Shown: positions 37,601-48,870, numbered from the stretch's first letter. The stretch is DNA of 64,000 nucleotides from Anadara kagoshimensis (GCA_021292105.1 CM037862.1:4444395-4508394), one strand, 5' to 3'. A program made the numbers and translations. Notes: generated by a model not told the origin, from the letters alone.

Positions 37601-38321
37601 TATGTCAAATCAAGAATCTTTTGGTTATATTGAGTCAGTTCGGGCATGCATTAGGTGTAAAGTAAAAATTAAAACGTTCAGTGTCTTGAGTAATGGAGTT
37701 TTAATCTGTCACTAATATATCAAGTCAGTTCGGGGATTGTTTAAGACAACCTGAGTGCTTGGAGAAGAACCACCAACCTTGGCAAGCAAACTGACAGACT
37801 TTTTTTGACACTAGGATCTGCCCTGAAAGTTGTGGGACACCAAATTGAGAAGTGGTATCTATAAATTGTTTAAAATCATTAATTACTTGTGTACAATAGG
37901 TACACATTAGATATTATTTGATATATGATTTGTGGTACAAGTGATTACTAATCTATAATTCTTGACTACGAGACCCTATGAGAGGGTTTTTGATTTATGA
38001 AATCTGAATTAAATACTACAAGAAATGCCATCCATTGAACAATAATATCCATTGGCTTCCTGGTGTTGTTTAGTTTTTTTTATTTTGCCGTTTTCAGCAT
38101 ATGGTGTGTCAGTGTGATGCACATGTAAAGTACATGTATACATTTGTATATTAAATTGTTTTACATTGGGTATTTATTTAGTGCTCTTTTTGTGTTTTAG
38201 CCATAGTTTATTACCGTCAGCAGATTTTGTGAATAAAGTGATAAAGGACAGCTCTACAGGAGAATACCGATCAGCATTGCCAGAAGATGAGGATAGTGGT
38301 AGTGATTTTGACATTGATTGA
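31612..38321 (+). CDS. PDCL: Phosducin-like protein (PhLP1)
   Basis: Coding exons are 31612-31791, 32865-32989, 34386-34524, 35300-35402, 35915-36028, 37213-37337 and 38201-38321; a 17-nt untranslated lead starts at 31595 after TTTTCAG. PDCL is a cytosolic thioredoxin-fold co-chaperone that works with the CCT chaperonin to assemble G-protein beta-gamma dimers. Visible hallmarks are LDDKLLGEKVENYCSSSEDE (a CK2-type site), TGPKGVINDWREYKKMENER (the Gbeta-binding helix), LSMTCRSH, FEDEFMKEYRQKRIEEMRKA, VTVIIHLYED, CLAQEYPTVKFCKIKASDA, TGVPALLVYKSGDLIGNFIR, DELGDDFFATDVEGFL and the acidic end DSGSDFDID. The expected product is about 302 residues, close to the human 301. Exons 2 and 3 are each one base short of what the splice phases need, and both gaps fall in runs of A (near 32961 and 34438). 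This looks like sequencing error or a recent allele, because the rest is intact. AATAAA lies near 39073. Confidence 0.93.
31918..32300 (-). mobile_element. tRNA-headed SINE (family C), full length
   Basis: On the minus strand it starts GGCCGTGGTGGCCTAATGGA (A box), has GAGTTCGAGTCCC (B box), and ends with CTGATGCGACATTAAGC and an AACC-type tail. It lies in PDCL intron 1. The head of another copy, or of a relative, is at 61848-61958. Confidence 0.8.
33040..33250 (+). mobile_element. SINE family B copy in PDCL intron 2
   Basis: A decayed tRNA head (GGCTCAAATCTCAG B box) is followed by CCCCAGTTTCCTCCACTTTC and GATATAAGTGAAATAATCTT. Confidence 0.65.
33645..34285 (+). mobile_element. SINE family B cluster, three overlapping partial copies
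   Basis: GAAACTTCGTCAGTTTGCTT-type bodies start near 33750, 33880 and 34030. They have intervening B boxes (AGTTCAAAACC) and ATAAGTGAAATACTCTTG tails near 33975 and 34235. They look like SINE insertions into SINEs or local duplication inside PDCL intron 2. Confidence 0.6.
34791..34988. mobile_element. 198-bp inverted-repeat element in PDCL intron
   Basis: The left end AATGGGGTTCGCCGCTGTAC continues CACGTG. The right end is its exact complement over 26 bp, after which both inner flanks read ATACCTT in matching position with a 3-bp offset. It is non-coding and higher in GC than its surroundings. No convincing target duplication is visible. Confidence 0.75.
36635..36835 (-). mobile_element. SINE family B copy in PDCL intron 5
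   Basis: Minus strand: GGGTTTGAATCCCACATTG-type B box region, GAGAAGGTTTGTTTGTTTG with an internal (GTTT)n, and the TCCACCATTTCAGAACTGAT end. Confidence 0.6.
37355..37740. repeat. 101-bp tandem repeat, about 3.7 copies
   Basis: AAGTTGAGTGTCTAGATTAA recurs at 37371, 37472 and 37573, with a last diverged copy near 37673. It lies in PDCL intron 6. Confidence 0.9.
37730..37905 (-). mobile_element. SINE family B fragment in PDCL intron 6
   Basis: The minus strand shows AAAAAGTCTGTCAGTTTGCT, TTGCCAAGGTTGGTGGTTCT and CTCCAAGCACTCAGG. It joins the end of the 101-bp array. Confidence 0.5.
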
Positions 38322-39279
38322 GAGTCTAAATATGACAGTAATATTGATATACAAGTGACTAATGACAGTGATTTTAACATTACCATAGTTATGACAGTAA
38401 TTTTGACACCAATGGAGAAACTACATGTACATGTGACTGGTGAAGTGATTTGAACATCAAGATGGATTAAGAATCCAGACATTTTTTTCTCAAACTGAGA
38501 TTTTTCATTATTTATTAAGACCAGAATATAATTGTTTTTTCTGCCACTGGTCTTGTATTTATATCTTGAAGTCTACTGAACTAATGCCAAAAAATCAGTG
38601 ATCAAAAACCTTAAGAAATCTCAGAACTTTTTTATTTTTTCATTTTATTTTTCAGAAAATTGACAATTTTCACAAAAGTATTACTTGCCCTGAAAACCAG
38701 GAAGAGGGAAAAGTTACTTTACAACAAGGAATAATCTGTTGATCTGTTGGTCTCGGACCTTGGCAGTAATTTTATGGTATCCATATAAAACAAGCACAAT
38801 GCTTATGCACTTTAATTAAAATCTGAAATCATGCTTATCACTAAAGGGCACAATGTCTGTCTTTACATAGCTATTCATTATATAATAGACCACTTTCTTC
38901 AATGATTGTGGCATCCCCTGTCTGAGGCTAATGGAATGTCCTTCTGGATCAGTTATGCGTTACACTTGTAATTTTACACCTTTAATTATACATGTATGTT
39001 GTCACAATATTTATATCTGTATTGTTATATAATATATGTAGTATAAAAGTGCAATATGAAAAAAAATATTAAAATAAAAAAATACAAATAAAAACAAAGT
39101 AATTGTAAATTAATGTGATATGGGTGTGAGGCCTTTAGTATATATCTATTATCTTTATGTTGCAAAAGATTTTTTAACTTTGGGAGAACTGGAGAAGATG
39201 GCACAAGATAGAGCCAGGTGGAAAACTCGTTCTTGCCCTATTTGCCCCCGGGCATAAAAAGGATGAGGTAGGTAGATAG

Positions 39280-39490
39280 GCTTATCAAGGCAATCAAAAA
39301 GTTTTATGGCTGTAATCACAATATTGTTGATAAGAATGAGGTTTTAATATACAAAATAACACTGGATATATTTAACACCCCATGGTTCCACGTTTCTTTC
39401 ATTCTCAATTTTAATTTTACACATGGTAGATGTAGCTAGCTAGACAGGAGGTGCTAATCATTCCGGAGAACCTAACTCGCTGTTCTGGCT
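39280..39490 (+). repeat. PLE-associated dispersed repeat with PLE flank
   Basis: Begins CTTATCAAGGCAATCAAAAA then GTTTTATGGCTGTAATCAC, a flank shared with the PLE fossil at 47653. It then runs into CCCCATGGTTCCACG, ATGTAGCTAGCTAGACAGGA and the GGTGCT core. This copy shows that the dispersed repeat and the PLE flank belong to one element. Confidence 0.65.
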
Positions 39491-39847
39491 CCTGTTCCAA
39501 CGTAACGCAGAATAGAATGACAATATCATTTTTTTCAGTGTAATATAGTTGATTCTATCAGCAATATTGTCTTCGTAATGTTCATAGTAACAAAGAATAA
39601 CAATATTATGTACAGTATTACTGTAAACCAACTTTATTCATGATTAACTTTGGCGAGAACAAAATAATCGCGAAAAGTAAATAGTCAGCTAATAAAAGTT
39701 GATTTACAGGGTTTTATATATATGCATAGGAATCTAGGAATAGCAACACATTACACTTAAACATGCCAAAACTCACAGAGTTTTATCTCCAGTGCAGTTG
39801 TTATGCATGTGCATTTTCACACCTTTTATTTTGGACTTGGTTTAGTA

Positions 39848-40110
39848 TGCTTGTTTTTGATTTGTTTGTCTGAGCACCTGGCCTCACTTTATTGGTGGAA
39901 GTTTATGTGTTTATGTGTTCAACTTAATAAGCCAATTTTCAAAGTATTTATTTAGCCTTTTGAAATGTGATTACCCTTTCCGAGCACCCAGTCCCTTTTC
40001 CCTGGTGGAAGTTCATGTGTCTTACCCAACTTGTAAGTTCCAAAATGTTACTTTACTTCTGGGTTGTGATTTGTGCATGGGTTAGTATGTTTGGTTTTGA
40101 TTAGGTCTGG
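39848..40110 (+). repeat. PLE-associated dispersed repeat, two joined partial copies
   Basis: 39848-39960 and 39960-40110 each carry GAGCACC(T/C) then CCTGGTGGAAGTTCATGTG-type sequence. The second copy ends TGGGTTAGTATGTTTGGTTT. Confidence 0.6.
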
Positions 40111-40131
40111 TGAAAACTGATTTGTGTAGAC

Positions 40132-40392
40132 CTACATACAAGAGGTGCTGTGACAGATGATACATTGATGGTCTTTTGGATCTTTATTAAATAAATTTGA
40201 AAAGTAATTTAAGCATTGAGTAAAATAGACATAGTGCAAAATGGCGAATTTTCTGTAATCGCCTTTTAATTCATCATATCTCGGTTTAAATATTTTTATA
40301 CAATCGTTGTCTACCTGCTGTGGTGGTACTGAACAGTTTGACCATTTAAGTTGTTCCTTTTCATCACCATTGAAAAATGTCGCCAAAATACC
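40132..40392 (-). CDS. Unrecognised terminal-exon candidate
   Basis: An acceptor GTTTCTAG precedes 87 open codons ending in TAG. Readable parts are GDEKEQLKWSNCSVPPQQVD, IKIFKPRYDELKGDYRKFAI and HQCIICHSTSCM. Codon use and composition look protein-like, and no repeat overlaps it. The six cysteines, four of them in the last third, might bind a metal or form disulfides. I recognise no family and found no partner exon. It lies on the strand opposite PDCL, about 1.8 kb past its stop. Confidence 0.3.
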   Translation of the reverse strand, partial: GILATFFNGDEKEQLKWSNCSVPPQQVDNDCIKIFKPRYDELKGDYRKFAILHYVYFTQCLNYFSNLFNKDPKDHQCIICHSTSCM

Positions 40393-40504
40393 CTAGAAAC
40401 AAACATGTTCGACTTTAGAGCATGAACTATTTAAGACCACTTGAGGAAACCCTTCCAGGACGTTGATTGCTGCACCAAAAGTTCTCAACCTGATAACATT
40501 ATTT

Positions 40505-40735
40505 TAAATAGCGGGCGTTTGACAACCCATAGTTCCATGTTCCTTTTATTCTCAATTTTGATTTCACGTGTTGCGATGTAGCTAGCTAAATAAGAGGTGC
40601 TTACCCTTCCGGAGCGCCCAGTCTCACTTTTTATATGGATGTTAATGTGCTTAACTTAGCTTGCCAATTTTTTAAAAAATTTACTTTGCTTTTGAATTGC
40701 GAATTTGGGAATGCATTTGTATTTAAAATAATTTT
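40505..40735 (+). repeat. PLE-associated dispersed repeat, near full length
   Basis: TTTGACAACCCATAGTTCCA, TTGCGATGTAGCTAGC, GAGGTGCTTACCCTTCCGGA and AGCGCCCAG, then GCTTGCCAATTTT. A short minus-orientation relic follows at 40830-40885. The remaining 40890-41500 shows nothing that I can identify. Confidence 0.7.
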
Positions 40736-41502
40736 TTTTACCAACTTTTACTTTTAAAAAAATTAATGCACTTCTTTAAGCTATATTATATTTAGAGTTT
40801 ACGGTATAACAAACTCGTATACATCATCAAAAATAATCAAGGTCTACATCACGATACCAAAGCAAAGTAAAAACTTTGAAAGTCGATGATAGTATCACTG
40901 CATGATTTCAAACAAACGCAAACTTTAACAGGATCCCCTTCAATTTGCAATCGATGTTGAATTAAAAGTAATGTTTCGATAAAAAGAGTTACTTCTGTAT
41001 AAATGTAAACATTCTTATGGCTGGAAATTCACTTTAATGTCCGCCTAAAGTTAGTAATTGCATAATCAGTAGTTCCAATGTATCTGTTCGAGAATCTCTT
41101 GTCTTCTCTTGTTCTCTCAACAATTATGTTCTATTGTATCTTTTTAGATTTGCTGTTGCCAAAAGCATGCTTTTTCAGTTAAACATTTCAATTTTTGCAT
41201 TATATCGCTTATGGAATATTTAGAAATTATTGTTTGTTGACACATATTGTATAAACAAAGCCACCATTATTAATCTAAGTCAACTTTCTTTTATTTTGGA
41301 AATAGTCATAGTTATGTGCCAAACAAATTCTTTGACGTTCTATCCTAATTTTGATAATTAAGAAAGCTACTTATTTGATTTTAAAAAACAAAACCTGTAT
41401 ATTTGTTTTATAACATGCTTTTTATTATTTTAAATTGGAAACAATTTCATTTTGTCATGACAACAACCACGTTTTCGTATGTATGGTATGACGCTTTGTT
41501 TC

Positions 41503-41658
41503 TTACCGGGCAGCCTTCTCACAGATAAAATTCATCACCATGAAGCATCTTTCGTCATTCTATTGATAGTTTTGGTAGTTAGAAAATCCCATGCAATCTT
41601 CACCTTCGTTTTCTGGAAACTCATTCGGCTCTCCGGGTGCCCAGGATGTAATGAAAGT
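41503..41658 (-). pseudogene. C-type lectin terminal exon with in-frame stop
   Basis: After an acceptor GTAAGTCAG the frame reads TFITSWAPGEPNEFPENEGE, DCMGFSNYQNYQ, stop, NDERCFMVMNFICEKAAR, then TAA. EPN is the mannose-type sugar and calcium motif of C-type lectin domains. The conserved Cys pair (DC, then RC...IC) and FICE are present. The expected WND motif reads TAG-N-D, that is TAG where TGG (Trp) is normal (41560-41562). Upstream domain exons were not found nearby. It is therefore either a dead gene fragment, an allele with a nonsense change, or a base error. The domain call is strong. Confidence 0.75.
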
Positions 41659-41950
41659 CTGACTTACGAACTTGTTTCAAAATCTTGCACAGGATCAAAA
41701 ATCTATGATGATGTCTATCTTGGTCTTAGATAAAAGCTGCACATCAAAGTCAATACCGCCGGTAAAGTCACCTGTCACCAGTACCTGTATACAATTAACA
41801 ATTATTTACGTGATGAGAAAGTATGGAAGACTAATTTTTATTTCATATATTTGTTTAATACCATTTAAATATCACAATATCGAAAACCGCATCAAAAATG
41901 ATGACTAAATAAGAAAGATATAGCGGTTTGAAGGTCTTGAATTTGGCCCT

Positions 41951-42814
41951 CTCTGGGTACCTGTAAGTGAAACGACCCATATCGAGGCTGATCCGTTTGT
42001 GACGTCATTTAAGTAACCGTTGTAGTAACTAACATGGCAGACAGTACTAATAATGCTAATGTAGCGACGTATTATATAATGAATGTACAAAAAATTAACG
42101 ACTAGGACGTTCATCTGTATATGTCATATGTTTCCTCATTATTTTTGGAAGAAATAGACAACCTTAAAATTGATGAAATTGGCGTGTAGCTGTATTTATT
42201 CGATCCAGAAACAGACGATGATACGATGTACTTTACTGAGTGGAGACCCAGAATGTATGAATGTTAACCCAGACATAACCAAATATATGCGTCGAGTATT
42301 ATTTATCAAATATACAAAAATTAATTGTTACTTGTTAAAATTTTAAAATTAATTTTAATATTAAATTATATTGAACCTGCTACAGACATCCTGAAAATTT
42401 TCAACCCAACATCGAAACGTGGCACCGCAGTTGTTCAGACTATTAAAGATTTTTACTAAGTTAACTTATTTACAAATGTTCAGTATCTAATGTAAATAAT
42501 GAAATAAATAAATAGATAAAATAAATAAATAAATGTAATGTTGACAATTTACGAAAATTAATTGTCACTTGTTAAATTTTAGAATAGATTTAATTTTAGA
42601 ACCTGCTACAGAAAGCACACCTTGCAAAATTTTCAACCAACCATCGGTGAAACGTGCCACCGGCTTCAAATACATCACAGACATTCGTTCGCGCAATTAA
42701 ATATTTTTTACTAAGTTAACTTATTGACAAAACATCAAACCTATAAAGTTTCTACGATCCTGAACCGGCTTATGATGAACCATCATTCATTCATTCATTC
42801 ATTCATTCTTTCAT

Positions 42815-42861
<47 letters not shown>

Positions 42862-43256
42862 TTAAAAATTTTAAAATTATTTATTTATTTATGTCTAATA
42901 AACAAACTTTTTATCAAGGTGGACTGATAATAATTTGCTTAATTATTGATAGGTGTCAGTCGGATGTAAATTCCACTTCATCAAATGAATTTATCGTGAA
43001 ATATAAAAAGAACTTTTAGCTGGTTCATTATATAAGTAATGTAGATAAATAGTATTCTGTGGGATCTGCTTAAATGACGTCACTGCACGGGGTCCCCAAA
43101 ACCGAGCTTTTTGATTTGGATTAACGAGAGGTGTATTACAAACTCACCGATATCTCCTATATTTCGGCATAGATTTTTATAAAATTTTCGCATCAAGTCA
43201 TATTTCAGTATGGAGAATAACATATGTAAAAATCAAAAATCGTTACAGGTACTCTT
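41951..43256. mobile_element. Possible DNA transposon relic
   Basis: The left end has CTCTGGGTACCTGTAA. The right end near 43243-43256 is its approximate complement (TTACAGGTACTCTTT). Inside, near 42030, a short frame MADSTNNANVATYYIMNVQK resembles the start of transposon-borne proteins but is broken. The match is only about 10-12 bp, so this is tentative. Confidence 0.25.
42781..42890. repeat. (CATT)n/(TTTA)n microsatellite
   Basis: CATT repeats pass into a long TTTA run, making a leucine/tyrosine-rich apparent frame that is not a gene. Confidence 0.95.
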
Positions 43257-43259
43257 TAA

Positions 43260-45790
43260 TTCCGATGCGATGAAAAACAAGTTGAGAGAGAAAGAGAGCA
43301 TGACGCTTTACAGGTTATACATTTATTATTTTATTACAATATACTAGTAATTGAATACTGATTTGGATGATAAAAACTTAATTTACTACAACAATATTGC
43401 TTTTGTTAATTGGATTCATACCTTTTACCTTGAAACAGGGTCGTAATAAATTAAACAAGTTATAAAATTTTAATAAATACTGGTCTTAGCACATTCGTCT
43501 TAATTACCCGTACCGAGTGATTTGATCGTGAAAGTATACAAAATTAAATTAAACGTTAACCATATACACAGTTTTTTACTTTGTAATTTAAAATATACGA
43601 AATACTCAGACAGTTTAAAAAGAGGTTTTGTTTCATATAGTCAGACAATATACATTTAAATCCTCTAGTTAATTCATATATTGTTCATTATCAGATATAA
43701 CATTATGTGTGGTGTCTAGAAACCTACACGCTGATTTTTTTTCAGAATTTTCTTTAAGTCGTATTTAATTTAAGCAATTAAGGAGGCTACAGAGAGAGCC
43801 ATGGAAAATAATTTAACTACAGATTTTTATAATTCTGTGCAGCCACTTGATATAAACACATAACTTTATGCAAATAGTTGATAAAATATGTAAGTTTTGC
43901 TTAAATTAAGTCTGATGAAGGGGTTTTTAAATAAACTCATCAATTATAATGATTTGATGGCTATAACAGAATTAAATGGCAATTGAATAGAAAGGTTTCA
44001 TAAAAAATTGCAAAATTTCAATGCAATTATACCCTCTAAAATGTGCATTAAAATTTTTTTTGACTATAAATTTTTTTCAAAAAGATGTATTTGAAAGAAC
44101 ACATAGAAGTGCATATCATATCTGAAAATGAAGATACTTTTGTGGACTAACTTTTGAGTAAATGTCGTTACTGTGACGGAAAACGTGCAAAAATCGGGAA
44201 ATCCGGGATGGATAGTATTTGAACCGTTTTCCAATTTGGAAAGTAATATTTCTTACTGGGGCATCGTGAGCTTGCCTACATTGGCGTGAAAGACTCCTTA
44301 TGTATTTGTTTATCAAAGTTACTACATTTCATTCATTTAATAATTATCAGTTCTTGTACATCTTTATCATACATCGGACAACTCAGACCTGACGCATTGA
44401 TTAGTTTGAATAAATAAATAAACACACGATCACTTGTTTTAAATTGTCGGGATTTTAATGAATGAACACTGCAAGAAGGCCTGATGTAGTATCAATAATA
44501 TAACAAATGTCGATAAATATCTATGTAAATATAATACAAAAAGATAAAAATAGCATGACATAATGTATTGATTCAGTTCAATAATAGCAGTATCAAATTT
44601 ACTTTGAAACATTACATAAAGTATTTTAAATAATATTGAATCAGTCAAGCTCCCCAAATGCGCCCCCGCCAAGTACTTCACAAATGTATACATTTCGTTA
44701 CGTCACTCTGAAGTTGTCAACACGGCTTATTCAAAACAATGATCGCCTTGCAGTCAGATATTTGAGAGATTCTTTTGGATTTACGGCGACTTGACAGATG
44801 TGATGTCAGAAAAAATGTTTTGTAAGAAAAGATTTTTGTTATACCATGTATATTTGCTCCAAAAAACATTGCAGTTGCAAGATCCTTCTGAACAATCTTG
44901 CCAATTGACAACTTTAATTTCATTAACTCATGGCAAGCCGGAAGACCTGCCATAAAACTGCAGTAGCTGACGACGATGTTTCCACATGGAAATTTATTTT
45001 TCTTCAATTGCATACCGGTAGTTATTAGGCTACCGTAGTAAAACTACAATGTCGGAGACAGAGTGATGGTTCTTTTCTCTCGGGCGATGTTAGAAGTAGG
45101 ATAATGTACGCTCCATTTATTTAATTTTATTTATTTATAAACCCGCTATTTATTTGGAAAAAAATTCACATGAGTAGTATTCCCATCTCTTGTTTTTGTT
45201 TTTTAAGTCAGTGAACTACAAACATTCATTAGTTTCAAGTCGCGTTATCGTTATCCGAATCAAGTTCGCTCCGTTTCTCGACTTTGATCTTTTAATCACC
45301 ATATTGTTTATAAATCACGTGACCGCTGTCCATCGCTACCTTAATGCTTAAAGAAGGCTTATATTTTGACTGCCAAAAAGCCGTGCTAAAAGAAAGTTTT
45401 ATGTTAGCTTAAAATTAACAATGTTATAAGTCACCACCAAGCCACCCTTAAGCTCCTATAAGCCAATCTTTAAGCTTATTTGTGCAAGTCTTATAAGGGG
45501 CTTAGAGATGGCATTTAATCTTGTGATATTTATTGTCCAACCATTTTGTTACTGCACATATGGTAATTTTATAATGACTCATTCCTCTTTACATACTTTA
45601 GTTAATCATTCCATATTGTGGTTTATCGCTATTTGTTTTCTTTTGTTTTTCATATTTAATTGTATCAAAGCACTGCTTTTTGGTTGTTCTTCCATCTAAT
45701 ATAAATATTCCTGATAACCGTTGTTTATTCTTTACAAACAATGCTTTATAACATATTTGACGTACCATAGTTCCATGTTCCTTTCATTGT
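43260..45790. other. Stretch without supported genes
   Basis: AT-rich sequence. A 98-codon minus-strand frame (45013-44717) with many lysines and cysteines has no recognisable domain and no convincing splice context. I list it here only so that it is not lost. Confidence 0.3.
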
Positions 45791-45966
45791 CGTTAGTTTA
45801 GCTATTCTTTGTCAGGTTTTGCACCATGCTTGAAGAGATTAGTTAGTTTAGCTATTCTTTGTCAGGTTTTACTACATGCTTGAAGAGATTTGCTAGTTTA
45901 GCTATTCTTTGTCAGGTTTTACCACATGCTTGAAGAGATTCGCTAGTTTAGCTATTCTTTCTCTAA
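45791..45966. repeat. 50-bp tandem repeat, 3.5 copies
   Basis: Units start at 45791, 45841 and 45891 with AGTTTAGCTATTCTTTGTC and end TGCTTGAAGAGATT. The array begins where a truncated PLE-associated repeat (45768-45790, CATAGTTCCATGTTCCTTTC) stops. Confidence 0.9.
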
Positions 45967-46136
45967 CCGAAATATTACACTATTACTATGTTTTGTATAC
46001 AAAACGTGTATTTATAGTTGGTTTTTGTATAATACATGGCTTCATTATATGTTTTTTCCTTTATACAAATATGGCCCATTGCTGTTCTTAGAACAACTAT
46101 TAACAAATTAAAAGTACTCTGTTTTTCTTGTACACA

Positions 46137-47965
46137 CACAATTTGACGTCCAATATTTCCGTATTTCTTTCATTCTAAATTTTTATTGCAGATGAGAGTG
46201 AAAGGAACATGGAATTATAGGACGTCAAATAAATTCTGGGCAATCCTGAACACAGTGAAATCAAACTTGACAACAATACTGTGATGAAGGCCATAAAACT
46301 GTTTGGGGGCCTTGATAAGCCTAGGCTTGCAATAATTTATTTGCAAGCAACCCTACTGCAAAGTCTCCGTAGTGGGAAAAAGCTCTACCACTACTCTAGC
46401 TCTTTATCTAATACTGTGATAAACGTATCAATAATACTATTATGACGGTCATAAAACTTTTTGAGGGCCTTGATAAGCCTAGGCTTGTAATATTCCTGAG
46501 CAAACAATTTATTTACAAGCAGCCTGCTTCGTTGTACAAAGTCCCTGTAGTGGGAACAAGCTCTACGTATATACTATAGCGTATTAATTAGGAAACAAAT
46601 ACGCCATAAGCAGGAGAAGGAGGTATATTGCTGCATAGACAAGGGGAGTTGACAATAGAAAAATTGAAGTCATAACGTTTGTCACAAAATTTTAAATGTA
46701 GCCTTTCATGGGCGTTATAATTCAGGTTTAAGTCTAAATATGAAGCAGAGTTTGAGGAATCGGTAGTATTTTTATTTTAAGCTCACTAGGATACATTCAC
46801 ATAGTCTCCAAATTTAGGATTGTTATCTGTATGTGGAGTTGAATGATTTGGTGGCAGTCTTCTCTGCAGATTTACCTAGGTTCTTCATAAATTTTGCTTC
46901 ATAAGAATGAAGAAACAAATCAGCAAGTAACTGTGCACAGTTTGTACCCAGTGGTATACCGATTGTTTGCTGAAAAAATTTATTATCAAACACATCAAAT
47001 ATGTTATCTATCAAAAACTCCAACATTTTTGTTGATGGTATCTTCGTTATATTTTTGTTTGGAATCCGTATGATGCTTGACAAAATAACCAGAATCCCTG
47101 TTCAGCACCAGATATTTGTATCTTGACTTACGGTTTTTGTAAAAGCATGAAAAGTGAATAATTTCTCTAATAATAAGACGCTCTTTCAATTTAGAAATAG
47201 GGATAGTGCTACTTAATGTAGAAAATCAAATGTTTTTTTTATACTTTTTACACGAGATAGAGTATAAGAAGCAAGATGTTCAAGTAATTCTTTAGAATTT
47301 TTAAGAATCCACATTTGGTTGATTCCAGATGTAGAATATACTTGTTCTGAATAACAATGAGACCATCCATCTTTGACGACTGTCAAGACTTGTGTTAGAG
47401 TTACCGATAATGATTAGTAGTGCATATAGATGGGCCTGCTATACATCTTTCCTTGTATGGATTTTTATGGAGTTTAGAAATCCAATAGAAGTATGGAAGG
47501 TCAATTCTTTCTCTTTAGGATTGATTCCAAAAGACTCGAGAACTTACCTATAGTTGGCAAGAACTTCATCTTTGGACAGATTAGTTCTAGTATATGCAGG
47601 GTTATCTAATAAACCAAGCTCCTTCATAAGACATTCAAGATAGAATCTCTTACAAGGCCCTCAAAAAGGTTTATGGCCGTCATCACAGTATTGTTGATAT
47701 GATTGACGTCTTTGTGTCCAGGATTGCCCTGGATATATTTTACGACCCATAGTTTCATGTTCCTTTCACACAATTTTGATTACACACGTGGCGAGTGTAG
47801 CAAGCTAAACAGGAGGTGCTTACCCATTCCGGAGCACCTGGCCTCACTTCTCTGGTTGAAGTTCAAGTGTCTTACCTAACTTGTAAGTTCCAAAGTTTTT
47901 ACTTTGCTTCTGAATTGTGATTCGGACATGGATTAGTATGTTTGTTTTTGATACATATGACAAAT
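46137..47965 (-). mobile_element. Penelope-like element fossil with flanking repeats
   Basis: The minus strand between about 47640 and 46620 holds reverse transcriptase remnants of the Penelope-like type seen widely in bivalves, with short readable parts such as RYKYLVLNRDSGYFVKHHTD, KMLEFLIDNIFDVF and QQTIGIPLGTNCAQLLADLF. It is broken in several places and looks old. The right flank (47653-47965, plus) is a near-complete PLE-associated repeat. The left side carries related flank sequence twice (46240-46420 and 46421-46585, GGCCTTGATAAGCCTAGGCT) and, at 46137-46235, two facing copies of the repeat start. Such terminal repeat arrangements are usual for this family. Confidence 0.75.
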
Positions 47966-48571
47966 TAGAGTAAATTATGTGAAAGGTTTGATAATCGAAT
48001 AAAGATGATATAAGCAACACTTGATTACACATTTGTTGGCGCATCGGAACAGTTCAAGGTAAGAATAATAGAATATATGTAAATGTATGACTGGACGAAT
48101 GGTTAGGTTATGTGTGTACTTAATGAATGTTACTGAAAAGTGAACAAACAATTGTAAAAGCTCTTTTGTTCATTTAAAATAAAACTGTTGTCAGAAATAT
48201 ACCATAAGGCATCGCGTTTATAAGCTAAACACGTGACCTCTATCAGAAATGTGTGTCATTTTAGCGAGATAGTCATCAAATTGCGGAAGTAAAATACACC
48301 GTATTTAAGATATTGTTCTTTTCATTGCATTTCGTTTTTGATTTTTGTAATGCATAAAATGTCAAACCTTTTGATGGGTTTCTAAATTAAATTTCAAATG
48401 AGGTAACGCTATCCAGAATGATGTTGAATATAGTAGAAAAGTTTTGAAAATTTTTGAAAACGAACTGCACATATCCTATATTATATTACATTTTCTATAA
48501 AGCAAACTTTCCTTTTTCCCAAAAGATGGAAAAAGGATAGATTCACCATATAGCCACCAACGATTATAAAT

Positions 48572-48572
<1 letters not shown>
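47966..48572. other. Upstream region of the CYYR1-like gene
   Basis: No gene or repeat recognised. A (GT)n run of about 21 units follows at 48573-48615, 250 bp before the start codon. The promoter probably lies within this kilobase, but no TATA or initiator could be singled out. Confidence 0.3.

Positions 48573-48615
<43 letters not shown>
48573..48615. repeat. (GT)n microsatellite
   Basis: Pure GT run, possibly within the CYYR1-like promoter region. Confidence 0.95.
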
Positions 48616-48618
<3 letters not shown>

Positions 48619-48870
48619 CAAGTCATGTCATACCAATAACCTGTAAGTACAATCACACGCGTGCAATCTTAATGTTAAAAATAGAAAAAAATATATAGGA
48701 TATTTAAACTCCCTCCAATTACGACCACACAATACATGTAAAATGCTATTACGTAATCTTGATTGTAAGCTCTATAGCAACACCAATTACTTGTATTTAT
48801 GTATATCTGCACGAAAGTTCCCCTGATTAAAAAGGAGAAAGCATAAATAACAACACTTTTAACTTTTAAA

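Noticed and set aside
38174-38482. 102-codon minus-strand frame
   Set aside because: It is the antisense shadow of the last PDCL exon.
41670-41790. Minus-strand frame VLVTGDFTGGIDFDVQLLSK as the upstream lectin exon
   Set aside because: It has an acceptor-like border but does not resemble a C-type lectin and stops in frame before the lectin exon.
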